A DNA stretch of 7,301 bases. Origin: JBJEFI01 sp051873875 (lineage in GTDB: Bacteria; Bacillota; Bacilli; Bacillales; Bacillaceae_G). Made by a program: the position numbers and the translations under genes. Where the stretch lies: positions 1 through 7,301 of the forward strand of contig JBJEFI010000114.1 in the NCBI GenBank assembly GCA_051873875.1. Reading direction: 5' to 3'. Positions 1-6,808 of the stretch are shown piece by piece. The notes under the pieces were generated by a model, which worked only from the letters and a program-made list of their open reading frames with translations, did not search any database and was not told the origin of the DNA. Every line of letters begins with the position of its first letter. Positions within the stretch are counted from its first letter, which is position 1.

Positions 1-150
1 TAAACTATCATCTGTTGAACCATCATTTACAGCAATAATCTCAATTTCTTTTAAAGATTGGTGGATTAAACTTTCTAAACAACGCTCAATGTAACGTTCC
101 ACATTATAAACAGGTACAATTACACTCACTTTCGGTTGAATGTTGTTCAT
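1..150 (-). CDS. Family 2 glycosyltransferase, N-terminal part only (runs off the left edge)
   Basis: Only the first 50 codons are visible; the gene continues past base 1. The peptide begins MNNIQPKVSVIVPVYN and carries the typical start of a GT-A fold GT2 enzyme: a hydrophobic first strand (VSVIVPVYN, residues 8-16), the helix with ERCLESLIHQS, and the strand-turn IIAVNDGSTDDS (residues 38-49), whose Asp-Gly-Ser region contacts the nucleotide of the sugar donor. Enzymes of this type add one sugar to a growing, usually lipid-linked, glycan on the cytoplasmic side of the membrane. The ATG at 150-148 is chosen because GGGGTGA sits at a normal distance upstream, overlapping the stop of the preceding GT4 gene, with a 6-bp gap. 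An in-frame GTG lies one codon upstream (153-151) but is too close to that site. Donor and linkage cannot be told from this fragment. EpsJ/EpsH/EpsE-type enzymes are the likely relatives. Confidence 0.88.
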   Translation of the reverse strand, partial: MNNIQPKVSVIVPVYNVERYIERCLESLIHQSLKEIEIIAVNDGSTDDSL

Positions 151-156
151 CACACA

Positions 157-1272
157 TCACCCCGAAACCATATATATTTTTTCTAACTGCTTATTTACTT
201 TTTCAATTCGATAGTCTTCTATTTTCATAAGGGATTGTGCTGCAAAATCATTTCGAATTTGCTTGTTACAAACAAGTTCTTCAATTCTATTAGCTGTATC
301 TTCACTATCACTTACTTCTACTAAAAAGCCCGTTTTTTCATTATCAATTAAATCACGAATACCACGAATATTTGTCCCAATAACTGGTTTTCCACAAGCC
401 ATCAACTCCATAATATTACGTGGTAAGCCTTCTCGATAAGACAATAGCATTCCAATATCACAAGCAGCAATTAGGGCTTGAATATCTGTGCGATAACCGA
501 GCATTCGAATGTTTGAATTTAACTGTTTCTTTGCAACAAGCTCTTTAATCTCTTCTAGCTTTTCCCCATCCCCTGCACAAAGTACTTTCACATCAATGCC
601 ACGCTCTTTCAAAATAGTCACCGCTTCAATCATTTGTTTATGATTTTTATTGGCATTTACTTCTGCAATCATTAAAATAACGAAATCATCTTGTGCTAAA
701 CCAAGTTCATTACGAATCGCTTCTTTCTCATATGTTTCAATATTAAACTGTTTGGTATCAATTCCAACACCATTAATATGATAGCAAGCTTTCGCTGCAA
801 ATGTTTGACTTCGCTCATAATCTTCCTCATTCATTGTAATCATCACATCTGTAAAATGAGCCATGACTTTTTCAATTGGATAATAAATAGCCCAGTTAAG
901 AAATGGTGCACCTTTATAAAAATGAAAACCATGAACCGTATAAATGGTTTTTAGTTGTGGAAATTTCATTTTTAATAAACGCCCATAAAGGGCCGCGATT
1001 GGTGTATGAACATGAACAATATCATATTGATTCTTTTGTTGAAGCTTTCCTAATTGCTTAAATGCTTTCAAATTATTTAAATCGAGTGGATTGCGTGTAA
1101 ATGGTAACGGATAGATATGAACACCTTTATTCAAAAGAACATCCTGCACTTCTTGATCAATACAACATGCACAATCCACTTGATGTCCATCAGCAAGTAG
1201 CATTTCAATATGTGGAATTAAAAAAGCATTAATGGTTCTGCTAACGGTTGTAATATATAATATTTTTTTCAT
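157..1272 (-). CDS. Family 4 glycosyltransferase, EpsD-like, probably adds the second sugar of the glycan
   Basis: A 371-residue GT-B fold retaining glycosyltransferase, close in length to B. subtilis EpsD. The N-terminal acceptor domain starts MKKILYITTVSRTINAFLIP and includes the strand DIVHVHTP (84-91) and YTVHGFHFYKG (111-121), a pattern common in GT4 enzymes acting on undecaprenyl-linked sugars. The hinge GVGID is at 168-172. The C-terminal donor-binding domain holds the E-x7-E motif, with E281 (in REGLPRN) and E289 (in MELMACGKPVIGT), which binds the nucleotide sugar. There is no signal peptide or clear membrane segment, so it is expected on the inner face of the membrane. Its start codon overlaps the acetyltransferase stop as ATGA, with AAGGTGA as ribosome site inside the upstream gene, which implies translational coupling. 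Its place directly after the diacetylbacillosamine genes suggests that it acts on diNAcBac-PP-undecaprenol. In B. subtilis EpsD is reported, as I recall, to add GlcNAc there. The donor here is inferred, not shown. Confidence 0.93.
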   Translation of the reverse strand: MKKILYITTVSRTINAFLIPHIEMLLADGHQVDCACCIDQEVQDVLLNKGVHIYPLPFTRNPLDLNNLKAFKQLGKLQQKNQYDIVHVHTPIAALYGRLLKMKFPQLKTIYTVHGFHFYKGAPFLNWAIYYPIEKVMAHFTDVMITMNEEDYERSQTFAAKACYHINGVGIDTKQFNIETYEKEAIRNELGLAQDDFVILMIAEVNANKNHKQMIEAVTILKERGIDVKVLCAGDGEKLEEIKELVAKKQLNSNIRMLGYRTDIQALIAACDIGMLLSYREGLPRNIMELMACGKPVIGTNIRGIRDLIDNEKTGFLVEVSDSEDTANRIEELVCNKQIRNDFAAQSLMKIEDYRIEKVNKQLEKIYMVSG

Positions 1273-1925
1273 GGTTGCTTCACCTTGCTTATCTCTCTTG
1301 CTGGTACACCAGCAACAATTTGATTTTCTTTTACACTTTTTAATGCAATCGCTTGAGCACCAATTATAGCTCCCTTACCTACCTCTAAATTTTGAAGGAC
1401 TGTAGCTCCTGATCCAATAAATGTTCCTTCTCTTAATCTTACATTACCAGAAATGTTAACATTCCAAAGTAATGTACAATAATCTTCAATAACTGTATCA
1501 TGTCCAATCCCCACTTTTGGGCTAACAATAACATGATCACCAATTGTAATATTTGTTGTTGCTACAACATTTGGATAAATAATACATCCTTTACCGATAA
1601 CAATAAATTTATTACACTCAACAGATGGATGAATTAATGTTGCAAACGAAAGGTTTGACTTCGTTGCAGTAATCTTTTCAACCATTTTCTTTTTCACAGC
1701 ATAATTAGAAATTGCACAGACGACATATGCTTCTTTTTCGTATTGAAGCAATTCGTCGAATGTTCCTAAAATGGGATAGTCATTAACCATTTCCCCTTGG
1801 ATTGCTGGATTATCATCAATGAAGCCTAATACATTCCACTGTTGTTTTACATGATTGATTTGTTCAACGATTAATGCTGTTTCTCTCCCAACTCCCCCTG
1901 CACCAATAATAATTAAGTCTTTCAT
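1269..1925 (-). CDS. pglD: PglD/EpsM-like acetyltransferase of UDP-diacetylbacillosamine synthesis
   Basis: A 218-residue protein of the NeuD/PglD family (B. subtilis EpsM is close in size). Residues 1-90 form a small Rossmann-like UDP-sugar binding domain with IIIGAGGVGRE (5-15), GFIDD (34-38) and VVCAISN (68-74). Residues 98-210 are a left-handed beta-helix of hexapeptide repeats (IHPSVECNK, IYPNVV, ITIGDHVIV, ...) ending in IVAGVPARE (203-211), the usual acetyl-CoA binding end. The predicted reaction is acetyl transfer from acetyl-CoA to the C4 amine of UDP-4-amino-4,6-dideoxy-GlcNAc, giving UDP-diNAcBac. H142 in GIGHD matches the catalytic base of PglD. The second His of the usual motif, a few residues on in DYVHI-type sequences, appears as T151 within DYCTLLWNVNISGNV. 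The start at 1925 has AAGGGGA upstream, and the stop overlaps the GT4 start by 4 bp. The function rests strongly on the dehydratase and aminotransferase next to it; substrate assignment is inference. Confidence 0.9.
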   Translation of the reverse strand: MKDLIIIGAGGVGRETALIVEQINHVKQQWNVLGFIDDNPAIQGEMVNDYPILGTFDELLQYEKEAYVVCAISNYAVKKKMVEKITATKSNLSFATLIHPSVECNKFIVIGKGCIIYPNVVATTNITIGDHVIVSPKVGIGHDTVIEDYCTLLWNVNISGNVRLREGTFIGSGATVLQNLEVGKGAIIGAQAIALKSVKENQIVAGVPAREISKVKQP

Positions 1926-1965
1926 GACACATATCCCCTTGTTTTTATATGTTCATGTATGTGCT

Positions 1966-3096
1966 TTAAAATAACGGTTTAATAATTTCGATCACCTTTG
2001 CCATTTCTTCTTCAGTCATCTTCGTATCTGATGGTAGACAAACACCTCGATCAAATAAGTCTTCCGCTACACTTCCTGAACTTAAAGAAGAATAAAAAGG
2101 AAACTGCTTATACAATGGTTGTAAATGCATCGGTTTCCAAAGTGGACGAGATTCAATATTGTGGACTTCAAGTGCTTCGATAATATCAATCGGTTTCACT
2201 TCTGTATGATCTAATGTGATACAAGATAACCAATAGTTCGGCTCCCCATCCGTACTAATTGGCATCATCTGAATCGCTGGAATATTTGAAAATGCTTGTT
2301 TATATGTGTTAAAAATATGTTTTTTCTGTTGGATGCGTGTTTGTAAGACGTGTAATTGTCCCCTACCAATTCCAGCGACTACATTGCTCATCCGATAGTT
2401 ATATCCAACTTCTTTATGCTCATAATGACGTTCTGGCTCTCGAGCTTGTGTTGCCCAAAATTTTACTTTCTTCGCTGCTGCTTTATCATCTGAAACAAAC
2501 ATGCCGCCACCAGATGTTGTAATAATTTTATTTCCATTGAAAGAGTAAATTCCGTATTTGCCAATCGTACCAGTCTGTTTACCTTTATATGTTGCCCCGA
2601 GTGATTCAGCTGCATCTTCAATAATAGGAACATGATAAGCATCACAAATGCGAACGATTTCTTCATAATTAGCACTTTGGCCATACAAGTTAACAACAAT
2701 GACTGCCTTCGGTAATTTCCCTTTTCTTACAACAGATTGAAATGCCTTTTCCAATGCTTTCGGACACATATTCCATGTTTCATATTCGGAATCAATAAAC
2801 ACTGGAGTGGCTTTTTCATATAAGATTGGGTTACAGCTTGCAGCAAATGTAAAGGTTGAACAAAAAACAGTATCCCCTTCACCTACATCTAATAACTTCA
2901 AGGCTAAATGAATGGCGCTCGTTCCACTCGCTAATGCCACTGCATGTTTTGCATTCACATATTCGGCTACTTCTTCTTCAAATTTATTAACATTTGTTCC
3001 GAGTGGTGCAATCCAATTAGTTTCAAATGCTTCTTTAATATAATCTAGTTCTTCTCCACTCATGTGTGGGGAAGAAAGATAAATACGTTTTTCCAT
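1966..3096 (-). CDS. pglE: PglE/EpsN-like UDP-sugar 4-aminotransferase (DegT/DnrJ/EryC1/StrS family)
   Basis: A 376-residue PLP-dependent fold-type I aminotransferase of full family length. Visible motifs are SSPHMSGEE (8-16), ASGTSAIHLAL (56-66) that holds the PLP phosphate, IIEDAAESLGA (158-168) with D161 expected to pair with the pyridine nitrogen, and SFNGNKIITTSGGG (185-198) with K190 as the Schiff-base lysine. The SFNGNKIITTSGGG form is typical of PglE-type enzymes. These use glutamate to aminate the 4-keto carbon of UDP-2-acetamido-2,6-dideoxy-4-ketohexose, the product of the dehydratase encoded upstream. GYNYRMSNV (231-239) is the family's second active-site segment. It is soluble and cytoplasmic. 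The ATG at 3096-3094 follows AAGGGGA and lies 13 bp after the sugar transferase stop, and the acetyltransferase gene follows after 40 bp. Other members of this family aminate different keto sugars (perosamine, FucNAc4N), so exact stereochemistry is inferred from motif and neighbours. Confidence 0.94.
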   Translation of the reverse strand: MEKRIYLSSPHMSGEELDYIKEAFETNWIAPLGTNVNKFEEEVAEYVNAKHAVALASGTSAIHLALKLLDVGEGDTVFCSTFTFAASCNPILYEKATPVFIDSEYETWNMCPKALEKAFQSVVRKGKLPKAVIVVNLYGQSANYEEIVRICDAYHVPIIEDAAESLGATYKGKQTGTIGKYGIYSFNGNKIITTSGGGMFVSDDKAAAKKVKFWATQAREPERHYEHKEVGYNYRMSNVVAGIGRGQLHVLQTRIQQKKHIFNTYKQAFSNIPAIQMMPISTDGEPNYWLSCITLDHTEVKPIDIIEALEVHNIESRPLWKPMHLQPLYKQFPFYSSLSSGSVAEDLFDRGVCLPSDTKMTEEEMAKVIEIIKPLF

Positions 3097-3109
3097 CTAT
3101 TTCATCCCC

Positions 3110-3712
3110 TTAATTTGAACCTGTGAATTTCTCCATCGTTACATGTCCCTCTTGGCTAATACCCTCTTTTTTTACTACTTTCATAATCGTCATTAGTAAA
3201 ATCTTCATATCTAGCAGCAAACTATAATTATCAACATACCAAACATCCAACGCAAAACGTTGTTGCCAGCTTATCGTATTTCGTCCATTTACTTGAGCCC
3301 AACCAGTAATGCCTGGTCTTACTTCATGTCGACGAAATTGTTGCTTTGAATAGTATTGCTTGTATTCTACTAATAACGGTCTTGGTCCAATCAAACTCAT
3401 GTCTCCCCTTAAGACATTCCATAATTCTGGTAGTTCATCTAAACTTAATGCTCTTAATCTCTTTCCAAAAGGTAATAATCGTTGTTCGTCCGACAACAGA
3501 TTCCCCTGTTTATCCGTTGTATTTAACATCGTTCGAAACTTAATCATTTTAAATACTTTTCCATCTTTCCCTAATCTTTCTTGTACGAAAAAGATTGGAG
3601 ATCCTAGCTTTGCATAAATTAAGATAGATAAGATAGAAATAAAAGGTAGTAAAATAATTAAGCCAACAAAAGAAATAAAGATATCAATGATTCGTTTCCC
3701 CACCTGTTTCAT
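3110..3712 (-). CDS. pglC: PglC/EpsL-like monotopic phosphoglycosyl transferase (initiating sugar transferase)
   Basis: A 200-residue bacterial sugar transferase consisting of the minimal catalytic domain, the same size as Campylobacter PglC and close to B. subtilis EpsL, without the four-helix N-terminal part of WbaP-type enzymes. Residues 8-34 form one hydrophobic segment with P23 inside, matching the re-entrant helix that lets these enzymes enter only one membrane leaflet. FFVQERLGKDGKVFKMIKFRTM (41-62) and the SLDELPELWNVL segment (90-101) follow. D92-E93 is the catalytic dyad, whose Asp forms the covalent phosphosugar intermediate. SLIGPRP (106-112) and RPGITGWAQVNGRN (132-145) complete the active site. 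The predicted reaction is transfer of a diNAcBac-1-phosphate from UDP to undecaprenyl phosphate, which starts glycan assembly. ATG at 3712 has AAAAGGGGAAA upstream. Substrate choice (diNAcBac rather than another UDP-HexNAc) is inferred from the three UDP-diNAcBac synthesis genes around it. Confidence 0.94.
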   Translation of the reverse strand: MKQVGKRIIDIFISFVGLIILLPFISILSILIYAKLGSPIFFVQERLGKDGKVFKMIKFRTMLNTTDKQGNLLSDEQRLLPFGKRLRALSLDELPELWNVLRGDMSLIGPRPLLVEYKQYYSKQQFRRHEVRPGITGWAQVNGRNTISWQQRFALDVWYVDNYSLLLDMKILLMTIMKVVKKEGISQEGHVTMEKFTGSN

Positions 3713-3734
3713 CGTACTTTCCCCTTTTCATAAT

Positions 3735-3759
3735 AAAAAGCTCACCTTATATGAGCCTT
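3735..3759 (-). terminator. Weak terminator-like stem-loop between pglF and pglC
   Basis: Read on the minus strand, GCTCA (3756-3752) pairs with TGAGC (3744-3740) around a 7-base loop. The stem can extend by one G-U and two A-U pairs to 8 bp (3759-3752 with 3744-3737), taking in the last two bases of the pglF stop codon. Five T residues (3739-3735), then ATT, follow the core stem. The pairing is seen directly. Its activity is inferred and likely only partial, because the extended stem uses part of the T run and the same operon clearly continues downstream. Confidence 0.35.
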
Positions 3760-5590
3760 ATCCTGTTCCACTTACTGCTACCTTTAAACTATCTTTTGCA
3801 ATTGTTAATACATAATCACGTAGTTGATTAGAAGATAATGTGTACAAATTACTTTCTAATTCATCGTGAATAATATCCATAATGTTTGGTAAATATGTGG
3901 CTTTCCCACGATAGATTTTCGGATAAATTTGTTCTTCATGTACTTCTTGTGATCCTAATAATTCTTCGTATAATTTCTCTCCTGGGCGAATACCCGTATA
4001 TTCAATTCCAATCTCATCAACGTTATAACCTGATAAGGTAATAAGGTTTTTCGCTAAATCAACAATTTTAACTGGTTCTCCCATATCCAGTACAAAAATT
4101 TCTCCACCTTTAGCGAGAACGCTTGCTTGAATAACAAGTCTTGATGCTTCTGGAATCGTCATGAAATATCGAGTCATTTCAGGATGAGTAACTGTTAATG
4201 GACCACCTTTTTCAATTTGTTTTTTGAACAATGGAATGACACTACCTCGACTACCGAGTACATTCCCAAAGCGAACAGCCACGAATTTTGTTTTGCTGTA
4301 ATGATCTAAATGTTGAATGACCATTTCTGCAATCCGTTTTGTTGCCCCCATTACACTCGTTGGGTTTACTGCTTTATCCGATGAAATCATGACAAATGTT
4401 TTCACTTGGGCAAAATCAGCTGCTTCTGCAACATTTTTTGTTCCAAATACATTGTTTTTTACTGCTTCTTCTGGATTTCGTTCCATTAATGGAACATGCT
4501 TATGAGCTGCAGCATGGTATACAATGTCTGGGTGATGTTTTTTCATTACTAAAAATATTTTATCTCGATCTTGTACATCTGCAATTTCTGTTACAATTGT
4601 CGTTTCTGTTTCTGAGTATGTTGTTCGTAATTCCATTTCAATTGTGTAGATACTATTTTCACCATGTCCAAGTAAGATTAATTTACTTGGTTTATACTTC
4701 ATCACTTGTCGACATACTTCTGAACCAATTGAACCACCAGCACCAGTTACTAATATAGTAGCTCCTTGGATATCTTTAGAAATACCTTCATCATCTAACT
4801 TCACCGTATCTCTTCCAAGTAGATCTTCTACAGATACATCTCGAAGCTGGGAAATGGAAATTTTCCCTTCTACAATATCCTCTAAACTAGGCATAATCTG
4901 TGTTTTAATCGTTGTTTGTCGGCATAAATCATATATTTTATTTAATTCTGCTTTTGTTAAGGATGGGATTGCGATAATAATATGTTGAATGTTATATAAA
5001 TCAACAACTCTATTAATATCTTTCACTTTACCTGCAATTGGGATATTGTACATTTCTAACTTTTGTTTACTGTCGCTATCATCTAAAAAAGCAACGGGCT
5101 CTAAATCACTTTCTTCTCCCTGCAGCAATTGTCGGGCAACCATGCTTCCACCCGAACCAGCACCGATAATTAATGTATTTACTTTTCCTTTTTCATGTTT
5201 TAAAAAGGTTTCTCGGTAAATACACCAAGTAAATCGTGCTCCACCAATTAGCAAAAGATTAATCATCCATGCAACGATAAGCATCTTTACTGAAATAAAT
5301 TGAAATAAAAAATATTGAATGATTGCCGTACCTATTACAGAAAACGTAACGGCTTTTGTAATGGTATACACTTCTGCCACACTGGCATATTCCCATACTT
5401 TTCGATATAAACCAAAGCGATAAGCGAAAATAAGATGCAATCCACATAATAAAATTGAACTTACCAGCACCATATTTGCTAATCTACCTGATAATTCATA
5501 TGGAAAAAAAACACTGCTTGCATACATGGAGAAAAACACAATCACCGAATCAATTACTATTAAGATAGACAATCTTTTTCGATAACTCAT
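3758..5590 (-). CDS. pglF: Membrane-bound UDP-GlcNAc C6-dehydratase (PglF/EpsC/CapD type)
   Basis: A 610-residue protein, full length for the large membrane dehydratases (B. subtilis EpsC is about 600). Four hydrophobic segments lie near 8-28, 38-58, 78-98 and 102-118. A first Rossmann domain follows with GAGSGG (143-148), a CoA-binding-like fold typical of this family. The catalytic extended short-chain dehydrogenase domain starts near 275 with GAGGSIG (283-289) for NAD. VYHAAAHKHVPLME (357-370), ISSDKAVNPT (402-411) and M414-x3-K418 form the active site. Met at the usual Tyr position is characteristic of the large PglF/WbpM enzymes as opposed to short FlaA1-type ones. IRPGEKLYEELL (534-545) is a family signature near the end. 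The reaction is 4,6-dehydration of UDP-GlcNAc to the 4-keto-6-deoxy sugar, the first step to UDP-diNAcBac. A strong AGGAGG site precedes the ATG at 5590. It is the first gene after the 115-bp gap, so it probably opens the glycan transcription unit. Confidence 0.95.
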   Translation of the reverse strand: MSYRKRLSILIVIDSVIVFFSMYASSVFFPYELSGRLANMVLVSSILLCGLHLIFAYRFGLYRKVWEYASVAEVYTITKAVTFSVIGTAIIQYFLFQFISVKMLIVAWMINLLLIGGARFTWCIYRETFLKHEKGKVNTLIIGAGSGGSMVARQLLQGEESDLEPVAFLDDSDSKQKLEMYNIPIAGKVKDINRVVDLYNIQHIIIAIPSLTKAELNKIYDLCRQTTIKTQIMPSLEDIVEGKISISQLRDVSVEDLLGRDTVKLDDEGISKDIQGATILVTGAGGSIGSEVCRQVMKYKPSKLILLGHGENSIYTIEMELRTTYSETETTIVTEIADVQDRDKIFLVMKKHHPDIVYHAAAHKHVPLMERNPEEAVKNNVFGTKNVAEAADFAQVKTFVMISSDKAVNPTSVMGATKRIAEMVIQHLDHYSKTKFVAVRFGNVLGSRGSVIPLFKKQIEKGGPLTVTHPEMTRYFMTIPEASRLVIQASVLAKGGEIFVLDMGEPVKIVDLAKNLITLSGYNVDEIGIEYTGIRPGEKLYEELLGSQEVHEEQIYPKIYRGKATYLPNIMDIIHDELESNLYTLSSNQLRDYVLTIAKDSLKVAVSGTG

Positions 5591-5598
5591 TTGCGCTT

Positions 5599-5604
5599 CC
5601 TCCT
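5599..5604 (-). promoter_or_regulatory. Consensus ribosome binding site of pglF
   Basis: AGGAGG lies 8 bases before the ATG at 5590-5588. It is the strongest ribosome site in the glycan block and fixes the pglF start. The five downstream genes have weaker AAGGGGA, AAGGTGA or GGGGTGA sites. This fits pglF being the head of a transcription unit. Confidence 0.8.
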
Positions 5605-5653
5605 CTTCTATAAATCATGTTTTTTTGTCCTACTTCTTTTCTTTTGTTTGTCT

Positions 5654-5683
5654 GCTATACTAAGCTTGTGTATTATTTTTTAA
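5654..5683 (-). promoter_or_regulatory. Tentative weak sigma-A promoter ahead of pglF
   Basis: On the minus strand TTAAAA (5683-5678, four of six matches to TTGACA) is followed after 18 bases by TATAGC (5659-5654, four of six matches to TATAAT). Transcription would start near 5647 and leave a leader of about 57 bases before the pglF ATG. The site is the best candidate in the gap but matches of this quality occur by chance in AT-rich DNA. The main support is its position. Confidence 0.2.
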
Positions 5684-5705
5684 TGCGTGACATCTGGGAC
5701 TACGT

Positions 5706-6794
5706 TTACGCTTTTTTTAATGCCCCGTATGCTTTTTTAAGGAAACTTGTGTAAAAAGATGTATAGCCTTGAAAACCTAAATATTCTAATCGAGCTTTAT
5801 TAGGTATGAACCAATTCTTCAACATGTTTAATCGATCCATTAAGGTATCCCCATCTAAACAACAATGATAGATTTCTCCCATCGTCCAGTGCATATATGT
5901 TTTTATTTTGCTTGTTTCCCCACGCTTGCTATCTGCATTTAATATTGCTTCTCTCCACCATAAAGGTGCTTTTTTCTTTAAAGAAATTGCCTTCACATTT
6001 GCTAGATGAGGAAAGCTTTCATATACAATCGCTAACGTACGTTGCATTCTTCTCCATGTTTTATATCGCTTTGCATCTAAAAAAAACTGTTCCTCATTCC
6101 ATTGTATTTGGTGGATTAATTGAACAATATCAATTAAATAACGAGCAGAAGCTAGCTGATGGCTCCAACCATGTAAACAAATGGAATGTAGCGTATGATA
6201 ATCAGACAATTGTTTGGCATACATATATCCAACCAATGGTTCAGCAGCTTCCCAAAAATCAGCCATTTCTATATTTATTTGACTCTCTTCTCCAATATTC
6301 CAATGTAATTCAATACTGAATGAGTGATTTCCTTGTTTTTTTAAAAAATTTGCATGAAAATGATCTGGTAAATGTTCGATCATGTCATAATCTGCATTTT
6401 TTAAAATCATAACAGCCTGTTCGTAATTTTCTTTTTGAATTAAAACATCTATATCGGTTGTACAACGGGCACCAATATCTTCAAAATAACGTTGTGCAAA
6501 GTAAACACCTTTCAATGGAATAATAGGAATACACGCCTGTTCAAACAATCTTAATACATCATCTGTCTGTTTTTTTAGTGCCATATTTTGTAGCAAAATT
6601 TGTTGGTATCGTTTTTTTAAATGAACTTGAAAGAAGTTAGGGGTTTGTTCGAGACGATTTTGATTTTTAAGCAACTGATATATTTGTGCTGAAACATTGG
6701 AAAACTCAATATCATCAATTAATTGATGATATGTTTGCTCGTCTGTTGGCAAAGACGATTGACTATACAAACATTCTAAAAAGGAAATAAGCAT
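5706..6794 (-). CDS. Nucleotidyltransferase-fold protein, PF14907 (NTP_transf_5) type, possibly lasso-peptide associated
   Basis: A 362-residue soluble protein with the signature of the uncharacterised NTP_transf_5 family. A helical N-terminal part (1-85) precedes IPIIPLKGVYFAQRY (89-103), then R110 and TDIDVLI (113-119), whose D114 and D116 are the expected metal-binding acidic pair of the polymerase-beta-like fold, and IELHWNI (161-167). A helical C-terminal region rich in aromatic residues (for example PLWWREA at 277-283) fills the rest. No membrane segment or signal peptide is seen. The gene starts 12 bp after the ABC exporter stop with a ribosome site overlapping that stop, so the two are translated together. 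From family knowledge, an ABC exporter followed by a protein of this family closes several lasso peptide clusters of Bacillota (paeninodin and pseudomycoidin types). As I recall, the pseudomycoidin homologue was linked to sugar addition on the phosphorylated peptide. The family also occurs in polysaccharide loci, so the role here is open. Confidence 0.88.
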   Translation of the reverse strand: MLISFLECLYSQSSLPTDEQTYHQLIDDIEFSNVSAQIYQLLKNQNRLEQTPNFFQVHLKKRYQQILLQNMALKKQTDDVLRLFEQACIPIIPLKGVYFAQRYFEDIGARCTTDIDVLIQKENYEQAVMILKNADYDMIEHLPDHFHANFLKKQGNHSFSIELHWNIGEESQINIEMADFWEAAEPLVGYMYAKQLSDYHTLHSICLHGWSHQLASARYLIDIVQLIHQIQWNEEQFFLDAKRYKTWRRMQRTLAIVYESFPHLANVKAISLKKKAPLWWREAILNADSKRGETSKIKTYMHWTMGEIYHCCLDGDTLMDRLNMLKNWFIPNKARLEYLGFQGYTSFYTSFLKKAYGALKKA

Positions 6795-6798
6795 CTCC

Positions 6799-6808
6799 TC
6801 ACCTCCTT
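6799..6808 (-). promoter_or_regulatory. Perfect Shine-Dalgarno site overlapping the ABC exporter stop codon
   Basis: AAGGAGGTGA on the minus strand is fully complementary to the 16S rRNA 3' end of Bacillota. It begins within the TAA stop of the ABC gene (6809-6807) and leaves 7 bases from GGAGG to the ATG at 6794. It fixes the start of the nucleotidyltransferase and indicates tight coupling of its translation to the exporter. Confidence 0.85.

Larger units (their letters stand above)
5591..5705 (-). other. 115-bp gap separating the ABC/nucleotidyltransferase pair from the glycan operon
   Basis: This is the longest non-coding stretch in the window and contains no open frame of note. On the minus strand it holds a purine-rich leader (roughly 5650-5600) and ends in the strong pglF ribosome site. 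No hairpin followed by T residues is seen here for the minus strand, so there is no clear terminator for the upstream pair. An 11-base direct repeat (GCATTAAAAAA on the minus strand) lies at 5723-5713, in the end of the nucleotidyltransferase gene, and again at 5686-5676 in the gap. Confidence 0.6.

Noticed and set aside
1929..1952. Small hairpin ahead of pglD with ACATAT/ATATGT arms and the AAGGGG ribosome site in its 12-base loop
   Set aside because: The six pairs are almost all A-T, so the stem would be very weak. In such AT-rich DNA it is expected by chance, and the ribosome site would remain exposed anyway.
4396..4758. 120-codon plus-strand open frame opposite pglF, rich in Leu and Phe
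   Set aside because: It is antisense to the conserved NAD-binding and active-site region of the dehydratase; the Leu/Phe bias is an expected shadow and no domain is recognised.
5685..5718. Plus-strand terminator-like element: GCGT and ACGC arms followed by seven T residues
   Set aside because: Only four outer base pairs form around a long loop, and no plus-strand gene ends there. The T run is explained by the Lys codons at the end of the nucleotidyltransferase.
5897..6319. 140-codon open frame on the plus strand opposite the nucleotidyltransferase
   Set aside because: It lies wholly antisense to a well-supported gene, has no recognisable motif, and its hydrophobic character follows from the codons of the opposite strand.
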